A DNA stretch of 64,000 nt from Variovorax boronicumulans (GCF_007677875.1 NZ_VEDO01000001.1:248001-312000); one strand, 5' to 3'; numbered from the stretch's first letter, positions 53,346 through 62,633 are shown. Notes: generated by a model not told the origin, from the letters alone. Made by a program: numbers and translations.

Positions 53346-54202
53346 AGCGGCTTTGGCCCGCCCGCGGCCTGGCCTGGGCGGCCGCGCTGGTGTGCATGCT
53401 GGGCGGCTCCGCGCAGGCGCAGACGGCCGGCCCGCTGACGGGTGAGCCATCGGCGCCGGCACCGGCCCCTATGCCGGTGCCGGGCTCCACGCCCACCCGC
53501 ATGACCTGGGACCTGCAGACGACCCACAGCAACCTGACGGCCAGGCTGCCGGACGGCGAGACGGTCAACCTGCGCGGTGCCATCACGCTCCGTAGCGGCG
53601 ACGTGCTGAACCTCGAGTTGTTGCGCGAGCGCAAGTTCGGCGAGACCGGCGGCGTCGCGGCCGGCAGCTACACGCTGCAGCTGTCGGACCGTTGGTACGC
53701 GGTGCAGTCCTTGGCATTCGGCGAGGGCGGTGAGAACTGGGCCATCTTTCGGTCCGACACGCAGATCTCGCGCAAGTGGCTGTCGCAGGGCCAGCTGGTC
53801 ACCTCGGCCGCTGTCTATGGCGCGGCGCTGCACCGCAACCGCAGCGAGGGCGGCATGCGCCTGGCCGTGGCCTGGTACCTACCGGCACCGGTGGTACTGG
53901 AGGGCGGCGTGGTGCTCAACGTCAGCCAGCCGCGCAACCGGTTCTCTCATATGCCGTTTGCGAGCATGACGGTGGGACGCGAAGGCGCAGCCTATTTCAG
54001 CCTGCGCGTGGCCAGCGGCACCGAGGCCTACCAGTCCATCGGCGCACGCTCCGAGCTGGTGGACTTCCACAGCACCAGTGTGATGGCGACCGGGCGCGTG
54101 TGGCTCGGCCAGCACTGGGGGCTGAGCGCGCAGGCCGAGCGCTATTCCAATCCGAGCTACAAGCGGCACACGCTGGGCTTGGGCGTGTTCCTCACGTTCT
54201 GA
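53342..54202 (+). CDS. YaiO-like outer-membrane beta-barrel protein
   Basis: A 286-residue protein with a signal peptide (cut near AQA-QTA, about residue 27), a Pro-rich linker (APAPAPMPVPGSTPT), then alternating amphipathic strands to the end. The C-terminus GLGVFLTF closes with Phe, the Bam recognition residue. The pattern resembles the YaiO family, encoded in E. coli beside the GT2 protein YaiP. A barrel of this size could be the export pore. It overlaps wecB by four bases. Confidence 0.7.
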   Translation: MKRLWPARGLAWAAALVCMLGGSAQAQTAGPLTGEPSAPAPAPMPVPGSTPTRMTWDLQTTHSNLTARLPDGETVNLRGAITLRSGDVLNLELLRERKFGETGGVAAGSYTLQLSDRWYAVQSLAFGEGGENWAIFRSDTQISRKWLSQGQLVTSAAVYGAALHRNRSEGGMRLAVAWYLPAPVVLEGGVVLNVSQPRNRFSHMPFASMTVGREGAAYFSLRVASGTEAYQSIGARSELVDFHSTSVMATGRVWLGQHWGLSAQAERYSNPSYKRHTLGLGVFLTF

Positions 54203-54215
54203 GCAGCAACGCACC

Positions 54216-55037
54216 ATGGCCAAGTCCCTGCATGCCAAGTCCCGCGACGCTGTCCTGCGCTTGAGCGTCCGCGGCCACCTGGGTGGCACCATCGCCCAGC
54301 ACCGCGCCATCTGGCACCAGACGCTGCCCCCGCAGCGTGTGCTGCAAAGCGTGGTACTGGCAGGGGCCTTCAGCGCACTGCTGCTGTGGTCGCGGCCGTG
54401 GCTGGAAGCCGCCTGGACCGACACCCTGCTCTGGTGGATGCACGCGCTGGCGCTGCCTGGCCGCTTCCTGCCGGGCGACCCGGGCCAGGGCGGCGGCCTG
54501 GGCCTGGTCGTCCCCCTCATCGCGCCCGAACTGCCGTTGCCCGATCCCTGGTCGCCGATGCGCCACGGCGCCGTCGTGCTGCTGCTGTGGTGGTGTTCGG
54601 GCTGGTTGTCCGACGCGGCCAAGCCGCTGGCCTTCTTCATCCGGCTTGGTGCGCTGGTGCACGGTGCCGCGGTGCTGTTCTTCATGTTCTGGCCGGCCAG
54701 CTTCACCCATACCGTGGGCACCCACGTGGCCAGCGGCCTGCGCCAGGCCTGGTACCTGATGCTGGCCACGCCCTTGATCCATCTGCTGACCTACTACCTG
54801 TTCCCGTTTGCGGCCTGGCAGCGCGTGGCGCTGACGGTGGCCACGCTGGCCTTCCTGGCGCTGCTGACGCCGCTGCAGTACGCCGTGCATGCCGCGCTGG
54901 CGCAGATGAGCGGACTGATCCTGCTGCCCCTGCTGAACCTGGTGTTCGGCGTGATGCTGCCCGTGGTCGGCGTGGTCGCGCTGTACGGCTGGGGCATGGG
55001 TTGGCGCAACCGCGGCATGGAGGCACGGCATGTCTAG
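54216..55037 (+). CDS. Polytopic inner-membrane protein of the exopolysaccharide locus
   Basis: A 273-residue protein with about six predicted spans (around 44-60, 115-130, 140-160, 185-200, 208-225 and 240-262) and a basic cytoplasmic N-terminus (MAKSLHAKSRDAVLRLSVRG). I do not recognise a family. It begins 13 bases after the barrel gene and overlaps the lipoprotein gene by eight bases. It could be part of the synthase complex or modify or flip a precursor; nothing in the sequence decides this. Confidence 0.8.
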   Translation: MAKSLHAKSRDAVLRLSVRGHLGGTIAQHRAIWHQTLPPQRVLQSVVLAGAFSALLLWSRPWLEAAWTDTLLWWMHALALPGRFLPGDPGQGGGLGLVVPLIAPELPLPDPWSPMRHGAVVLLLWWCSGWLSDAAKPLAFFIRLGALVHGAAVLFFMFWPASFTHTVGTHVASGLRQAWYLMLATPLIHLLTYYLFPFAAWQRVALTVATLAFLALLTPLQYAVHAALAQMSGLILLPLLNLVFGVMLPVVGVVALYGWGMGWRNRGMEARHV

Positions 55038-56283
55038 TCCTGCGGGCAGGCGCGCCATTGGTCTGGTCCTGGCCGTGTGGCTTTCGGGTTGCTTGTCGGG
55101 CGAGGCCACGGCACGCGCCGGCACACCGGTCGTTCTGGCCACCCCGTCCGCGCGTGTCGACGAGCCTGCGGAAAGCGCCTGCGACAGAGGCGGTCTGATC
55201 GACGCCGCGTTCCGCGATGCCGCACTGGCAGCGCTGGCGCGGCTGGTGGTGCATGCGCCAGGCCGTGCGGCCGATGGTGCGGTCCGCGCCAACAGCGCGG
55301 CTGGCCACATCGATCCCAGCGGGCAACCCTGGCATTTCATCTCGGCCTACCAGGTCAACCTGTCGCTGATGGAGGCTTTGCGTGTGGCCCCCGGCACCGC
55401 GCCGGTGGCAGCCGGCTGGCTGCGCTGGCAGGCGCGCCATACGACGCCCACCGGGGCAGGGCAGGGGGTGGTGTTCGACCACTGGATCCGTGTGTCGGAC
55501 CTGCACGTGGCGCCGTGCCCGCCCGGCCGCGCGCTCGGCGATTGCCCGCACGTCGATGCTTACGACAGCACGGCGGCGTCCACGCTGCTCATGGCCGATG
55601 CCTACCTGGCCGCGACTGGCGACGCCGCGCTGCTGCGCGAGGCCGCCGTGCGCACCGCGCTGGAGCGTTCGGCGGGTGCCGTCGTGGCACTCACCCAGGC
55701 CGACGGCCTGAGTTCGGCCAAGCCAGGCCATCGGGTGGAGTACCTGATGGACGCTGCCGAGGTGGCGGCCGGCTGGCGCGCCTGGGCGCGCGTGCAGCAG
55801 TCGGCCTATGGCGACCAGGCCGGTGCCCAAGCCAGCCTGGCCGCGGCCCGGCGCATGGAAGACGCCATGCGCCGACATCTGTGGGATGCGCCCAGCCGAG
55901 CCTGGCGCGTGAGCCGGAAGGCCGGCGCGCCGGATTTTTCGGTGTGGTATCCAGACACCGTAGCGCAGGCCTGGCCGCTGCTGTGGGGGGTGCGCGGCCC
56001 GGCGGCCACCGACGCCGCCACCGCCTGGCGCCATACGTCCGCGCGCTGGCGGGGCGCGAACGGCTGGACGCAGCGCAATGTCGACCCCGATGGCTTCTGG
56101 TGGCCCGCCGCGGCCGTGGCGGCGCGATGCGTGGGCGACGCGGCCGACGCGCGCCGCTGGGTCGCGCGCGCCCGCGCCGCATGGCTGGCACCCGGCGACC
56201 CCTTCGCGTGGCCGTTCCAGGTCGGCGACCTGCGCTGGCTGTTCTGGCTGTCCGATCCCGCCGCAGTCGTGCCCCGGCCGTAG
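55030..56283 (+). CDS. Six-hairpin glycosidase-like lipoprotein (paralogue 1)
   Basis: A 417-residue protein with a lipoprotein signal (lipobox LSGC, C21). The mature part is alpha-helical with repeating helical hairpins and Trp-rich segments: FDHWIRVSDLHVAPC, DAYDSTAASTLLMADAYLAATGD, AAEVAAGWRAWARVQQSAY and WYPDTVAQAWPLLWGV. This resembles (alpha/alpha)6-barrel glycoside hydrolases or lyases, but I cannot assign a GH family; conserved Asp/Asp-Ser pairs (DAYDST, WYPDT) may be catalytic. A close paralogue lies at 58684. A periplasmic polymer-trimming role fits the locus. Confidence 0.72.
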   Translation: MSSPAGRRAIGLVLAVWLSGCLSGEATARAGTPVVLATPSARVDEPAESACDRGGLIDAAFRDAALAALARLVVHAPGRAADGAVRANSAAGHIDPSGQPWHFISAYQVNLSLMEALRVAPGTAPVAAGWLRWQARHTTPTGAGQGVVFDHWIRVSDLHVAPCPPGRALGDCPHVDAYDSTAASTLLMADAYLAATGDAALLREAAVRTALERSAGAVVALTQADGLSSAKPGHRVEYLMDAAEVAAGWRAWARVQQSAYGDQAGAQASLAAARRMEDAMRRHLWDAPSRAWRVSRKAGAPDFSVWYPDTVAQAWPLLWGVRGPAATDAATAWRHTSARWRGANGWTQRNVDPDGFWWPAAAVAARCVGDAADARRWVARARAAWLAPGDPFAWPFQVGDLRWLFWLSDPAAVVPRP

Positions 56284-56346
56284 GCCATGCCGCCGTCCCG
56301 TTTCTCCGCGTTTCCCATTGACTCTTCTTTCAACAAGGATGCATCC

Positions 56347-58560
56347 ATGTCATTGATAGTTCTTGTCCGCCGCTTCGGCCTGTGGCGGCGCCGCGGGGCG
56401 GCCGCGCTGTATGCGCTGCTGCTGGTCTTGCTGGCCGGCGCGGGCCAGGCACTGGCGGGCAGCCGAGACAGCCTCACCCTGCTCGTACCCGACAGCGGCG
56501 ACACCGCGAGCTGGCAAGTGAAGGTCTGGACCGATACAGCGGTCGAGGAGGGCCTGCAGATGAAGGTCATGAAGGCCTCCGCCTTTCTGGCGCTCGGCAC
56601 CTCGGCGAACGCCAGCATCAGCGGTTTGGTCCTGCCCGACAGTGCCCACATCCGCGCGAGCGATCGCCTGGTGGAGGGCGTCAAGCAATACGTCGCCCGT
56701 GGCGGCCGGTTGCTGCTGGTCTACGATGCCGCCAGCCTGAACGACGAGGGCTTTTACGACGCCAGCGGCCGTTCACGCTTTTCCGACATGGTGGGCGTGG
56801 ACTACGTGTTGTACGAAACCTTGCGCGACCGCGTGGTGGGATTCGGGCCGGTGGTGGGTACGCGTGGCCGGCTCGACAACCTGTCGCTGCCACCGGGCAA
56901 GTACATGCCCTACCCGACGCCGGGCGGTGTCGCGCCCTTCGCGGCGTCCGCGGGGCAAGTGCCTTACGTACCGACCAGCCACCTGGACCCCGGCGGTTCG
57001 GAGTTCATGCGCGCGTGGTACCGGGCAGGCTCCGCCACCGGTGCGCAAACGCGCGTGGCCTCGCTGCTGAGCGGTCTTCGCTATGACGCGGCCGTCGCCG
57101 AAGCCACGCCGGCGCTGCGCTGGCTGCAGACGACGGGCCACACCTCCTTGCGCAAGCCCGACGACGTGAGCGCCGTGGCTGCCGCGGACGGCGCCGGCTG
57201 GAGCGAAACCGCACCGTGGCGCACGGCGGGCAACCTGGCCGCAGGCGACGCCGAACTGCAGGTCGTCAGTGGCTATGCCTTCGGTCCGCTCAGCTACTAC
57301 AGCTTCGTCACGACCGGCACGTTTCCGGGCAACGTGTTCCTGAGTTCGCCCGAGTTCGGCCTTGTGGCTGGTGAGCGCAGCTATGGAAACGGCAAGCTTC
57401 TGTTCGTCAACCTGCCGCTGGGATTCTTCAAGGCCATCGGCACCGACGGCGTGCTGTTGCATGGCGTGCTGACCCACTTCGCGCGCGACCAGGTCGGCAT
57501 GCCGCGCCTGGCGGTGCAGCCGCGCGGCATCGGCGGGCTGGTCTACAACTGGCATGTGGACGATGGCGACGACATCGTGCCCGAGTTCCGCGACATCATG
57601 GCCAGCAGCTTCATGGCCGGTGCCGGCCCGTTCTCCGTGCACTTCACGGCCGGCCCCGACGTGTCGGTTCTGGGTGACCGGCTGGGTATGAACCTGCGGG
57701 GCAATCCCGCTGCCCAGGATGTGGTGCGGCGCACCGCCCGCACGGGTCCGTATGCCTGGGCCTACGGTCTCGTCAAGCACGAAGTCGGCTCGCATGGGGG
57801 CTGGATCCACAACATCTACGGGCTCAACGCCAACGAGACCAACGCGGCTACCTATCTGCCCTGGTTGCAGTGGAACACGATGGCAGTGGAGGAAGCGAGC
57901 GGCGAGCGCTCGCGGTCGTACTCTGCGCCGCAGGGAAACAACCCCAGCTGGGCCGTGGCGTGGAACGAGTCCTGGGGCATCGTCGGCATGTACACCGTCA
58001 GCAACACGGGCAGCCCTGCGACGCGCGAGTGGCGCGACGGCGCGCGGCTGACGACCAGGCTGTGGTCCATGCCCGTCACACCGTTCGGCGTCTCCGCCAC
58101 GTTCGAAGACTTCGAGGCCAATGGCGTCAGCGACACCGCCTCGGCGCAGTGGCTGCTGGATCTGCAAAGCTTTGTGGCCAACCAGCGCAGCAACCGCATG
58201 TTCTATAACCATCCGCCTGGTGCAGCTGCACACCTGGACGTGGTCAAGACCTTCGTGCAGCGCGGCAAGGCCCTGCGCGACAGCGGCCGCTTCAAGTGGT
58301 ACACGATGGCCGAGCTGGCGGACTTCGCTCAGCGCCGTGTCCAGACCGGATGGGCCAGTTCCAGCACCTGGCTGGGCAATGAGGTGTTCGTTCTCAACAA
58401 TGGGCAGTCGCTGACCGACATCACGATGCTGCTGCCGCGCAGCCGCTACAGCATGCCGTTCGTATTCTGGGGCGCGGGGTCCGTGTCCTCGGACTCGACC
58501 GACTGGATCGTGACCGCCCGCTCGGGAACGGAACTCAAGTTCTATACCTCGCCGCGCTGA
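56347..58560 (+). CDS. Secreted polysaccharide deacetylase-like protein (paralogue 2)
   Basis: A 737-residue paralogue of the protein at 50.25 kb. It has a cleavable signal (MSLIVLVRRFGLWRRRG.., cut near ALA-GS, about residue 36), the same N-terminal domain (LTLLVPDSGD, LVLPDSAHIRAS, LLLVYDAASLND) and the same active-site series: NWHVDD (401-406), SHGGWIH (482-488), RSYSAPQG (523-530) and YNHPPG. It is about 95 residues longer, mostly by an insertion near residues 190-320. The ATG at 56347 is chosen because AAGGATG lies before it and the signal peptide starts there; an ATG at 56287 is possible. Confidence 0.73.
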   Translation: MSLIVLVRRFGLWRRRGAAALYALLLVLLAGAGQALAGSRDSLTLLVPDSGDTASWQVKVWTDTAVEEGLQMKVMKASAFLALGTSANASISGLVLPDSAHIRASDRLVEGVKQYVARGGRLLLVYDAASLNDEGFYDASGRSRFSDMVGVDYVLYETLRDRVVGFGPVVGTRGRLDNLSLPPGKYMPYPTPGGVAPFAASAGQVPYVPTSHLDPGGSEFMRAWYRAGSATGAQTRVASLLSGLRYDAAVAEATPALRWLQTTGHTSLRKPDDVSAVAAADGAGWSETAPWRTAGNLAAGDAELQVVSGYAFGPLSYYSFVTTGTFPGNVFLSSPEFGLVAGERSYGNGKLLFVNLPLGFFKAIGTDGVLLHGVLTHFARDQVGMPRLAVQPRGIGGLVYNWHVDDGDDIVPEFRDIMASSFMAGAGPFSVHFTAGPDVSVLGDRLGMNLRGNPAAQDVVRRTARTGPYAWAYGLVKHEVGSHGGWIHNIYGLNANETNAATYLPWLQWNTMAVEEASGERSRSYSAPQGNNPSWAVAWNESWGIVGMYTVSNTGSPATREWRDGARLTTRLWSMPVTPFGVSATFEDFEANGVSDTASAQWLLDLQSFVANQRSNRMFYNHPPGAAAHLDVVKTFVQRGKALRDSGRFKWYTMAELADFAQRRVQTGWASSSTWLGNEVFVLNNGQSLTDITMLLPRSRYSMPFVFWGAGSVSSDSTDWIVTARSGTELKFYTSPR

Positions 58561-58683
58561 CGCCGGCCGGTGCGCTCCAAGCGACGGCCGGCCACGGTCC
58601 TACACGTCTGACCCGCGACCGCGGCGCACAGTGGTGCCCGCGGCGGACGCGCGGTGCGTCCCGCCTCTCACGAGGAGGCTGCC

Positions 58684-59940
58684 ATGGCACGCTTGTCGCT
58701 GGTTTGGCAAACAGGACTGTTGGTGGTCGCCATGTCGGCGGTCGGGTGTTCGGGGGGCGATGAAGCGGGCGGGCCGCCGGGGCCTGGCCCCGAGGCGGCG
58801 CCGATGCAGGCGGCCGCCCTCGACACGCTGCGCGCTTGCCCGGGTGGCGGCCTGGTCGATGCTGCATTCCGTGATGCGGCGCTGGCCATGTTCAGGCAAC
58901 TGGCGGTCCAGGCGCCAGGGCGCGATGCCCATGGGGCAGTGAGGATGCACTGGACCCCCGGCCACCGCGACCTGCAGGGCCAGGCCTGGTACCACGTGCA
59001 GGCCTACCAGGCCAACCTCTCGGTCGTGCAGGTGCTGCGCACCGACCCCACCCTGGCACCGCTGGCTGCCGACTGGCTGCGCTGGCAGGCGCGCCACATG
59101 CGCGTCGTTGGGCAGGGGCAAGGCGTGGTGTTCGACCATTGGCTCCGCGCAGCCGACTTGCAGGTGGCGGCCTGCCCGCCCGCACTGGCCGGGCCGTGCC
59201 CCTTTGTGGATTCCCACGACAGCACAGCCGCCTCCATGCTGATGGTGGCGGACAGCTACTACGCCGCAACCGGCGACGGCGCCGTGCTGCGCGAGGCCGC
59301 GGTGCAAACGGCCTTGCGCGCCTCGGCCGCCACGGTGGCTGCGCTGCAGCAGGCGGATGGACTGACCTGGGCCAAGCCCGACTATCCCGTGGCCTATCTC
59401 ATGGATGCGGTCGAAGTGGCTGCGGGCTGGCGTGCCTGGGCCCGCGTGCAGCAGGCGGCCTACGGGGACACCGCCGGTGCTGCGCGCAGCATGGCCATGG
59501 CCCGGCGAACCGAGGATGCGACGCGGGCGCTGCTCTGGCATGCCCCCAGCCAGACCTGGCGCCATGCGGTGCAGGTAGGCGCGCCAGACTTCTCCCGCTG
59601 GTACGCCGACACCGTGGCGCAGGCGTGGCCGCTGTTGTGGGGCGTGGAAGGCCCGCGCAGTGGCGACGCCGCCGACGCCTGGCGCCGTGCCTCAGCGCGC
59701 TGGCTGGGCGCGGAAGACTGGTCGCGGCGCAATGTGGACACGGCGGGATTCTGGTGGCCCGCCGCCGCCGTCGCCGCACAGTGCGTTGGCGACACGGCGT
59801 CCGCCCGCGCCTGGATCGCCCGCGCCCGCGACGCCTGGCTGCGTCCCGAGCAGCCGTTTCCCTGGACCTTCCATGTCGGTGACCTGCGCTGGTTGCTCTG
59901 GATGGCCGATCCGCGTGGCGCGGTCTCCGGCGCGCGCTGA
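58684..59940 (+). CDS. Six-hairpin glycosidase-like lipoprotein (paralogue 2)
   Basis: A 418-residue paralogue of the protein at 55.03 kb, sharing most motifs: LVDAAFRDAALA, GQGVVFDHWLRAADLQVAAC, DSHDSTAASMLMVADSYYAATGD, EVAAGWRAWARVQQAAYGD and WYADTVAQAWPLLWGVEGP. The lipobox is AVGC (C22), followed by a Gly/Pro-rich linker. GAGGAGG lies nine bases before the ATG. It ends the exopolysaccharide locus and meets the LuxR-type gene tail to tail. Duplicated with the deacetylase-like gene, it may act on the same polymer at another site or stage. Confidence 0.72.
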   Translation: MARLSLVWQTGLLVVAMSAVGCSGGDEAGGPPGPGPEAAPMQAAALDTLRACPGGGLVDAAFRDAALAMFRQLAVQAPGRDAHGAVRMHWTPGHRDLQGQAWYHVQAYQANLSVVQVLRTDPTLAPLAADWLRWQARHMRVVGQGQGVVFDHWLRAADLQVAACPPALAGPCPFVDSHDSTAASMLMVADSYYAATGDGAVLREAAVQTALRASAATVAALQQADGLTWAKPDYPVAYLMDAVEVAAGWRAWARVQQAAYGDTAGAARSMAMARRTEDATRALLWHAPSQTWRHAVQVGAPDFSRWYADTVAQAWPLLWGVEGPRSGDAADAWRRASARWLGAEDWSRRNVDTAGFWWPAAAVAAQCVGDTASARAWIARARDAWLRPEQPFPWTFHVGDLRWLLWMADPRGAVSGAR

Positions 59941-59954
59941 TGCGCCGCCGCATC

Positions 59955-62633
59955 TCAGCGGATCACACCCAGCTTGCGCGCGATCGCCACCGCCTGCGTG
60001 CGGCTCTTGGCGTCCAGCTTCATGTTGATGTTGCGCAGGTGCGTGCGCACCGTGCTGTCCGAGACGAACAGCTTCTCGGCCATGGCGCTGTTCGAATAGC
60101 CCTCGGCCAGCAGCTGCAGCACGCGGATCTCCTTGCGCGTGAGCGGCTCCTCGCTGCCGCCGGCGGCAGGGGCCGGCGCTTCGGGTTCGGGCGCGGCCAG
60201 CGGGCCGATGGCGTGCAGCAGGCGCTGCAGGTGTTCGGCCTGGATCGGGTCGGCGGCGTCGGGCATGGCCGCGGCATAGCGCTGCAGCAGCCGCCCCACG
60301 GCCGGGCCTTCGTCCAGGATCAGGCGTATGAAACCCTCCTGGCTCGCCGTTTGCAGTACGGCGCCGATTTCTGCCGCGGCACCGGCCGCGTCGCCGGCAC
60401 GCTGCAGCGCCAGCGCGCGCAGCACCTGCAGCTTGAGCACGCGGCGCATGCGGGCGGCCGTGGTGGCCGCGTGGATCTCGGCGTCCAGCAGCTGCAGCGC
60501 GATGCGTGCATCGCCGAAGGCAACCTCCCAGCGCGCCTTGGCCAGCGCCAGGTAGTCCAGGTCGTGCGCGGGCAGGCGCATGCGGCGCTCGCGCTCCCAG
60601 ATCGCCGGGTCGTCCGCGCGCTGCAGCTCGTCGCGCGCGGCCGGACCGTTGCCCTGCAGCAGCAGCATGCGCGAGCGCTCGAGCTTGGCACCGGCCACCA
60701 CGCGCGGCAGCTGGCGCGCATGGCCCAGGTACTCCAGCTCGGTCAGCGCCTGCAGTGCGGCCTCCACGTCGCCGCTGTGGAAGGCGATGCGCGAGCGCAT
60801 CACGTGCGACAGGATCATGTGGTCGGGCAGGCCCACGTCACGCGCCAGCGGCAGGTAGACGTTGAGCAGGTGCTCGGCCTGCGGCAGCTGATTGGCCTCG
60901 TAGACCACGCCGGCGTACAGCACGCCGGCCCAGGCGTTGCCGTGGCTGTGGTTGTAGGTGACGGCATGGGTGGAGTCGACGGCGATGCGAAAGCGCGCCG
61001 TGGCCTGGCGCAGGCGCCCGGCCTGCAGGTCCAGCATGCCCTCAGAGGCCTCGGTGTACATGCGGTGGAAGGTGCCGTCGCGTTTGGCATGGCCCTGCTT
61101 GCTGCGCGCGGCATCCAGCAGGCGCTGCGAGGCATGCTGGTCGCCCATCACCGACAGGATGTGGGCCATGGCATTGAGCAGCGCGCTGTCGGCGAAGGCC
61201 AGGCCCGTCGGCAGGCGGTTCAGGCAGGCGCGGCCGGCCTCGTAGGCCTCGTCGTAGCGGTCCTGCATGGCCCACAGCAGCGGGTACAGGGTGTGCGCAC
61301 AGGCGCGCACCTCGGGCAGCGGGCTGTGCACGCAGTCCGAGGCCTCCAGCCTGGCCATCGCATCCCACGGCCCATGCGTGAAGCACTCGGCCCACAGCGC
61401 GATGAGCTGCAGGAAGGGGTACTGGCGCAGCTGGTGCTCGGGGATGGCGGCGAACCAGCGCGCCAGCAGCCGCATGCGGCCCTGCTCGAGGAACTGCTCG
61501 GCCCAGGTGTCGAGCAGCGTCAGTGCATGAGGATGGTCGCCGCCTTCGATCGCATGGTCGATGGCCGGGACCGGTCGGCCCTGCGATTCGTACCAACCCG
61601 AAGCTGCCAGGTGCAGCCGCGCGAGTTCGTCCGGCTGCTCGCGCGCGAGCTGGGCGCGCAGGAAGTCGGCGAACAGGCTGTGGTAGCGCCAGGCCTGGGG
61701 CGCGTCGCCGGCCTCGCTGCTGATGGGGGTGAGGAACAGGTCGGCCGCGGCCAGCTGCTCCAGGATGGCAGCGCTGTTGCCGCGCGGGATCAGCGCCTGG
61801 CAGACGGACGGGTCGAGCTGGCGCAGGATGCTGGTGCGCAGCAGGAAGTCGCGGATGGCGCCGGGCTGGTGCGCCAGCACATCCTCGGCCAGGTACTCGG
61901 CCACGGCGCGGTTGGAGCCTGAGAAGCGTTCGACGAAGTCGGGTGCCACGCCCGGACGCTCCAGCGCCATCGAGGCCAGCCAGATCGCCGCCACCCAGCC
62001 CTCGGTCTTGCGGTGCAGCTGGCCCAGCCGCTCGGCCGACAGCGCCGGCAGGGCGCGCTGGCTCAGGAAGGCGCCGGTCTCCTCCAGGCTGAAGCGCAGC
62101 CGGTCGGTGTCGATCTCCAGCAGCTGGCCACGCGCGCGCAACCGGCCCAGGCCCAGGTCGGGCAGGCTGCGCGAACCGATCACGATGCGGCCGCCGCGCG
62201 GCATGTGTTCGACGATCTCGCGCACCAGGCCCAGCACGGCGGGCTCGTGGACCACCTCGAATTCGTCCAGGAACAGCGCGAACGGCGCGTCGTGCGCGGC
62301 CAGCACGGCCACGGCGTCGAAAGGCGCGTTGCCGCGCGGGCCTTCCATGCCCAGGCGCAACACCACCTCCCCCAGGCAGGTGACGAAGCGCGACATGTCG
62401 TTGTCGGCCCGGTCCAGCGTGAGCCAGGCCGTGGCGATGCCCCGCTCGTCAAGATACTGGCGCGCCTGCGCCATCGTGGTGGTCTTGCCGAAGCCGGCTG
62501 GCGCGCGCACCAGCACCAGCCGGGCGGCGGTGCCGGCGATCTCACCGGCGATGGCGGCCCGCTGCACCTGGGTCGGTGCGACCGAGGGCGGATTGAGCTT
62601 GGCTTCGAGGATGCGGGTGGCGGAATGCGGCAT
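59955..62633 (-). CDS. MalT/AlkS-type LuxR family regulator (LAL)
   Basis: An 892-residue large ATP-binding regulator. The N-terminal STAND ATPase carries Walker A APAGFGKTT (44-52) and a Walker B-like FALFLDEFEVV. The middle (about 400-800) is helical TPR-like repeats as in MalT. The C-terminal LuxR helix-turn-helix (about 830-892) includes LTRKEIRVLQLLAEGYSNSAMAEKLFVSDSTVRTHLRNI. The ATG at 62633 (MPHSATRILEAKLNPP) fits the MalT/AlkS start. It is convergent with the exopolysaccharide genes and divergent from the nitronate monooxygenase gene, either of which it might regulate. The inducer is unknown. Confidence 0.93.
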   Translation of the reverse strand: MPHSATRILEAKLNPPSVAPTQVQRAAIAGEIAGTAARLVLVRAPAGFGKTTTMAQARQYLDERGIATAWLTLDRADNDMSRFVTCLGEVVLRLGMEGPRGNAPFDAVAVLAAHDAPFALFLDEFEVVHEPAVLGLVREIVEHMPRGGRIVIGSRSLPDLGLGRLRARGQLLEIDTDRLRFSLEETGAFLSQRALPALSAERLGQLHRKTEGWVAAIWLASMALERPGVAPDFVERFSGSNRAVAEYLAEDVLAHQPGAIRDFLLRTSILRQLDPSVCQALIPRGNSAAILEQLAAADLFLTPISSEAGDAPQAWRYHSLFADFLRAQLAREQPDELARLHLAASGWYESQGRPVPAIDHAIEGGDHPHALTLLDTWAEQFLEQGRMRLLARWFAAIPEHQLRQYPFLQLIALWAECFTHGPWDAMARLEASDCVHSPLPEVRACAHTLYPLLWAMQDRYDEAYEAGRACLNRLPTGLAFADSALLNAMAHILSVMGDQHASQRLLDAARSKQGHAKRDGTFHRMYTEASEGMLDLQAGRLRQATARFRIAVDSTHAVTYNHSHGNAWAGVLYAGVVYEANQLPQAEHLLNVYLPLARDVGLPDHMILSHVMRSRIAFHSGDVEAALQALTELEYLGHARQLPRVVAGAKLERSRMLLLQGNGPAARDELQRADDPAIWERERRMRLPAHDLDYLALAKARWEVAFGDARIALQLLDAEIHAATTAARMRRVLKLQVLRALALQRAGDAAGAAAEIGAVLQTASQEGFIRLILDEGPAVGRLLQRYAAAMPDAADPIQAEHLQRLLHAIGPLAAPEPEAPAPAAGGSEEPLTRKEIRVLQLLAEGYSNSAMAEKLFVSDSTVRTHLRNINMKLDAKSRTQAVAIARKLGVIR

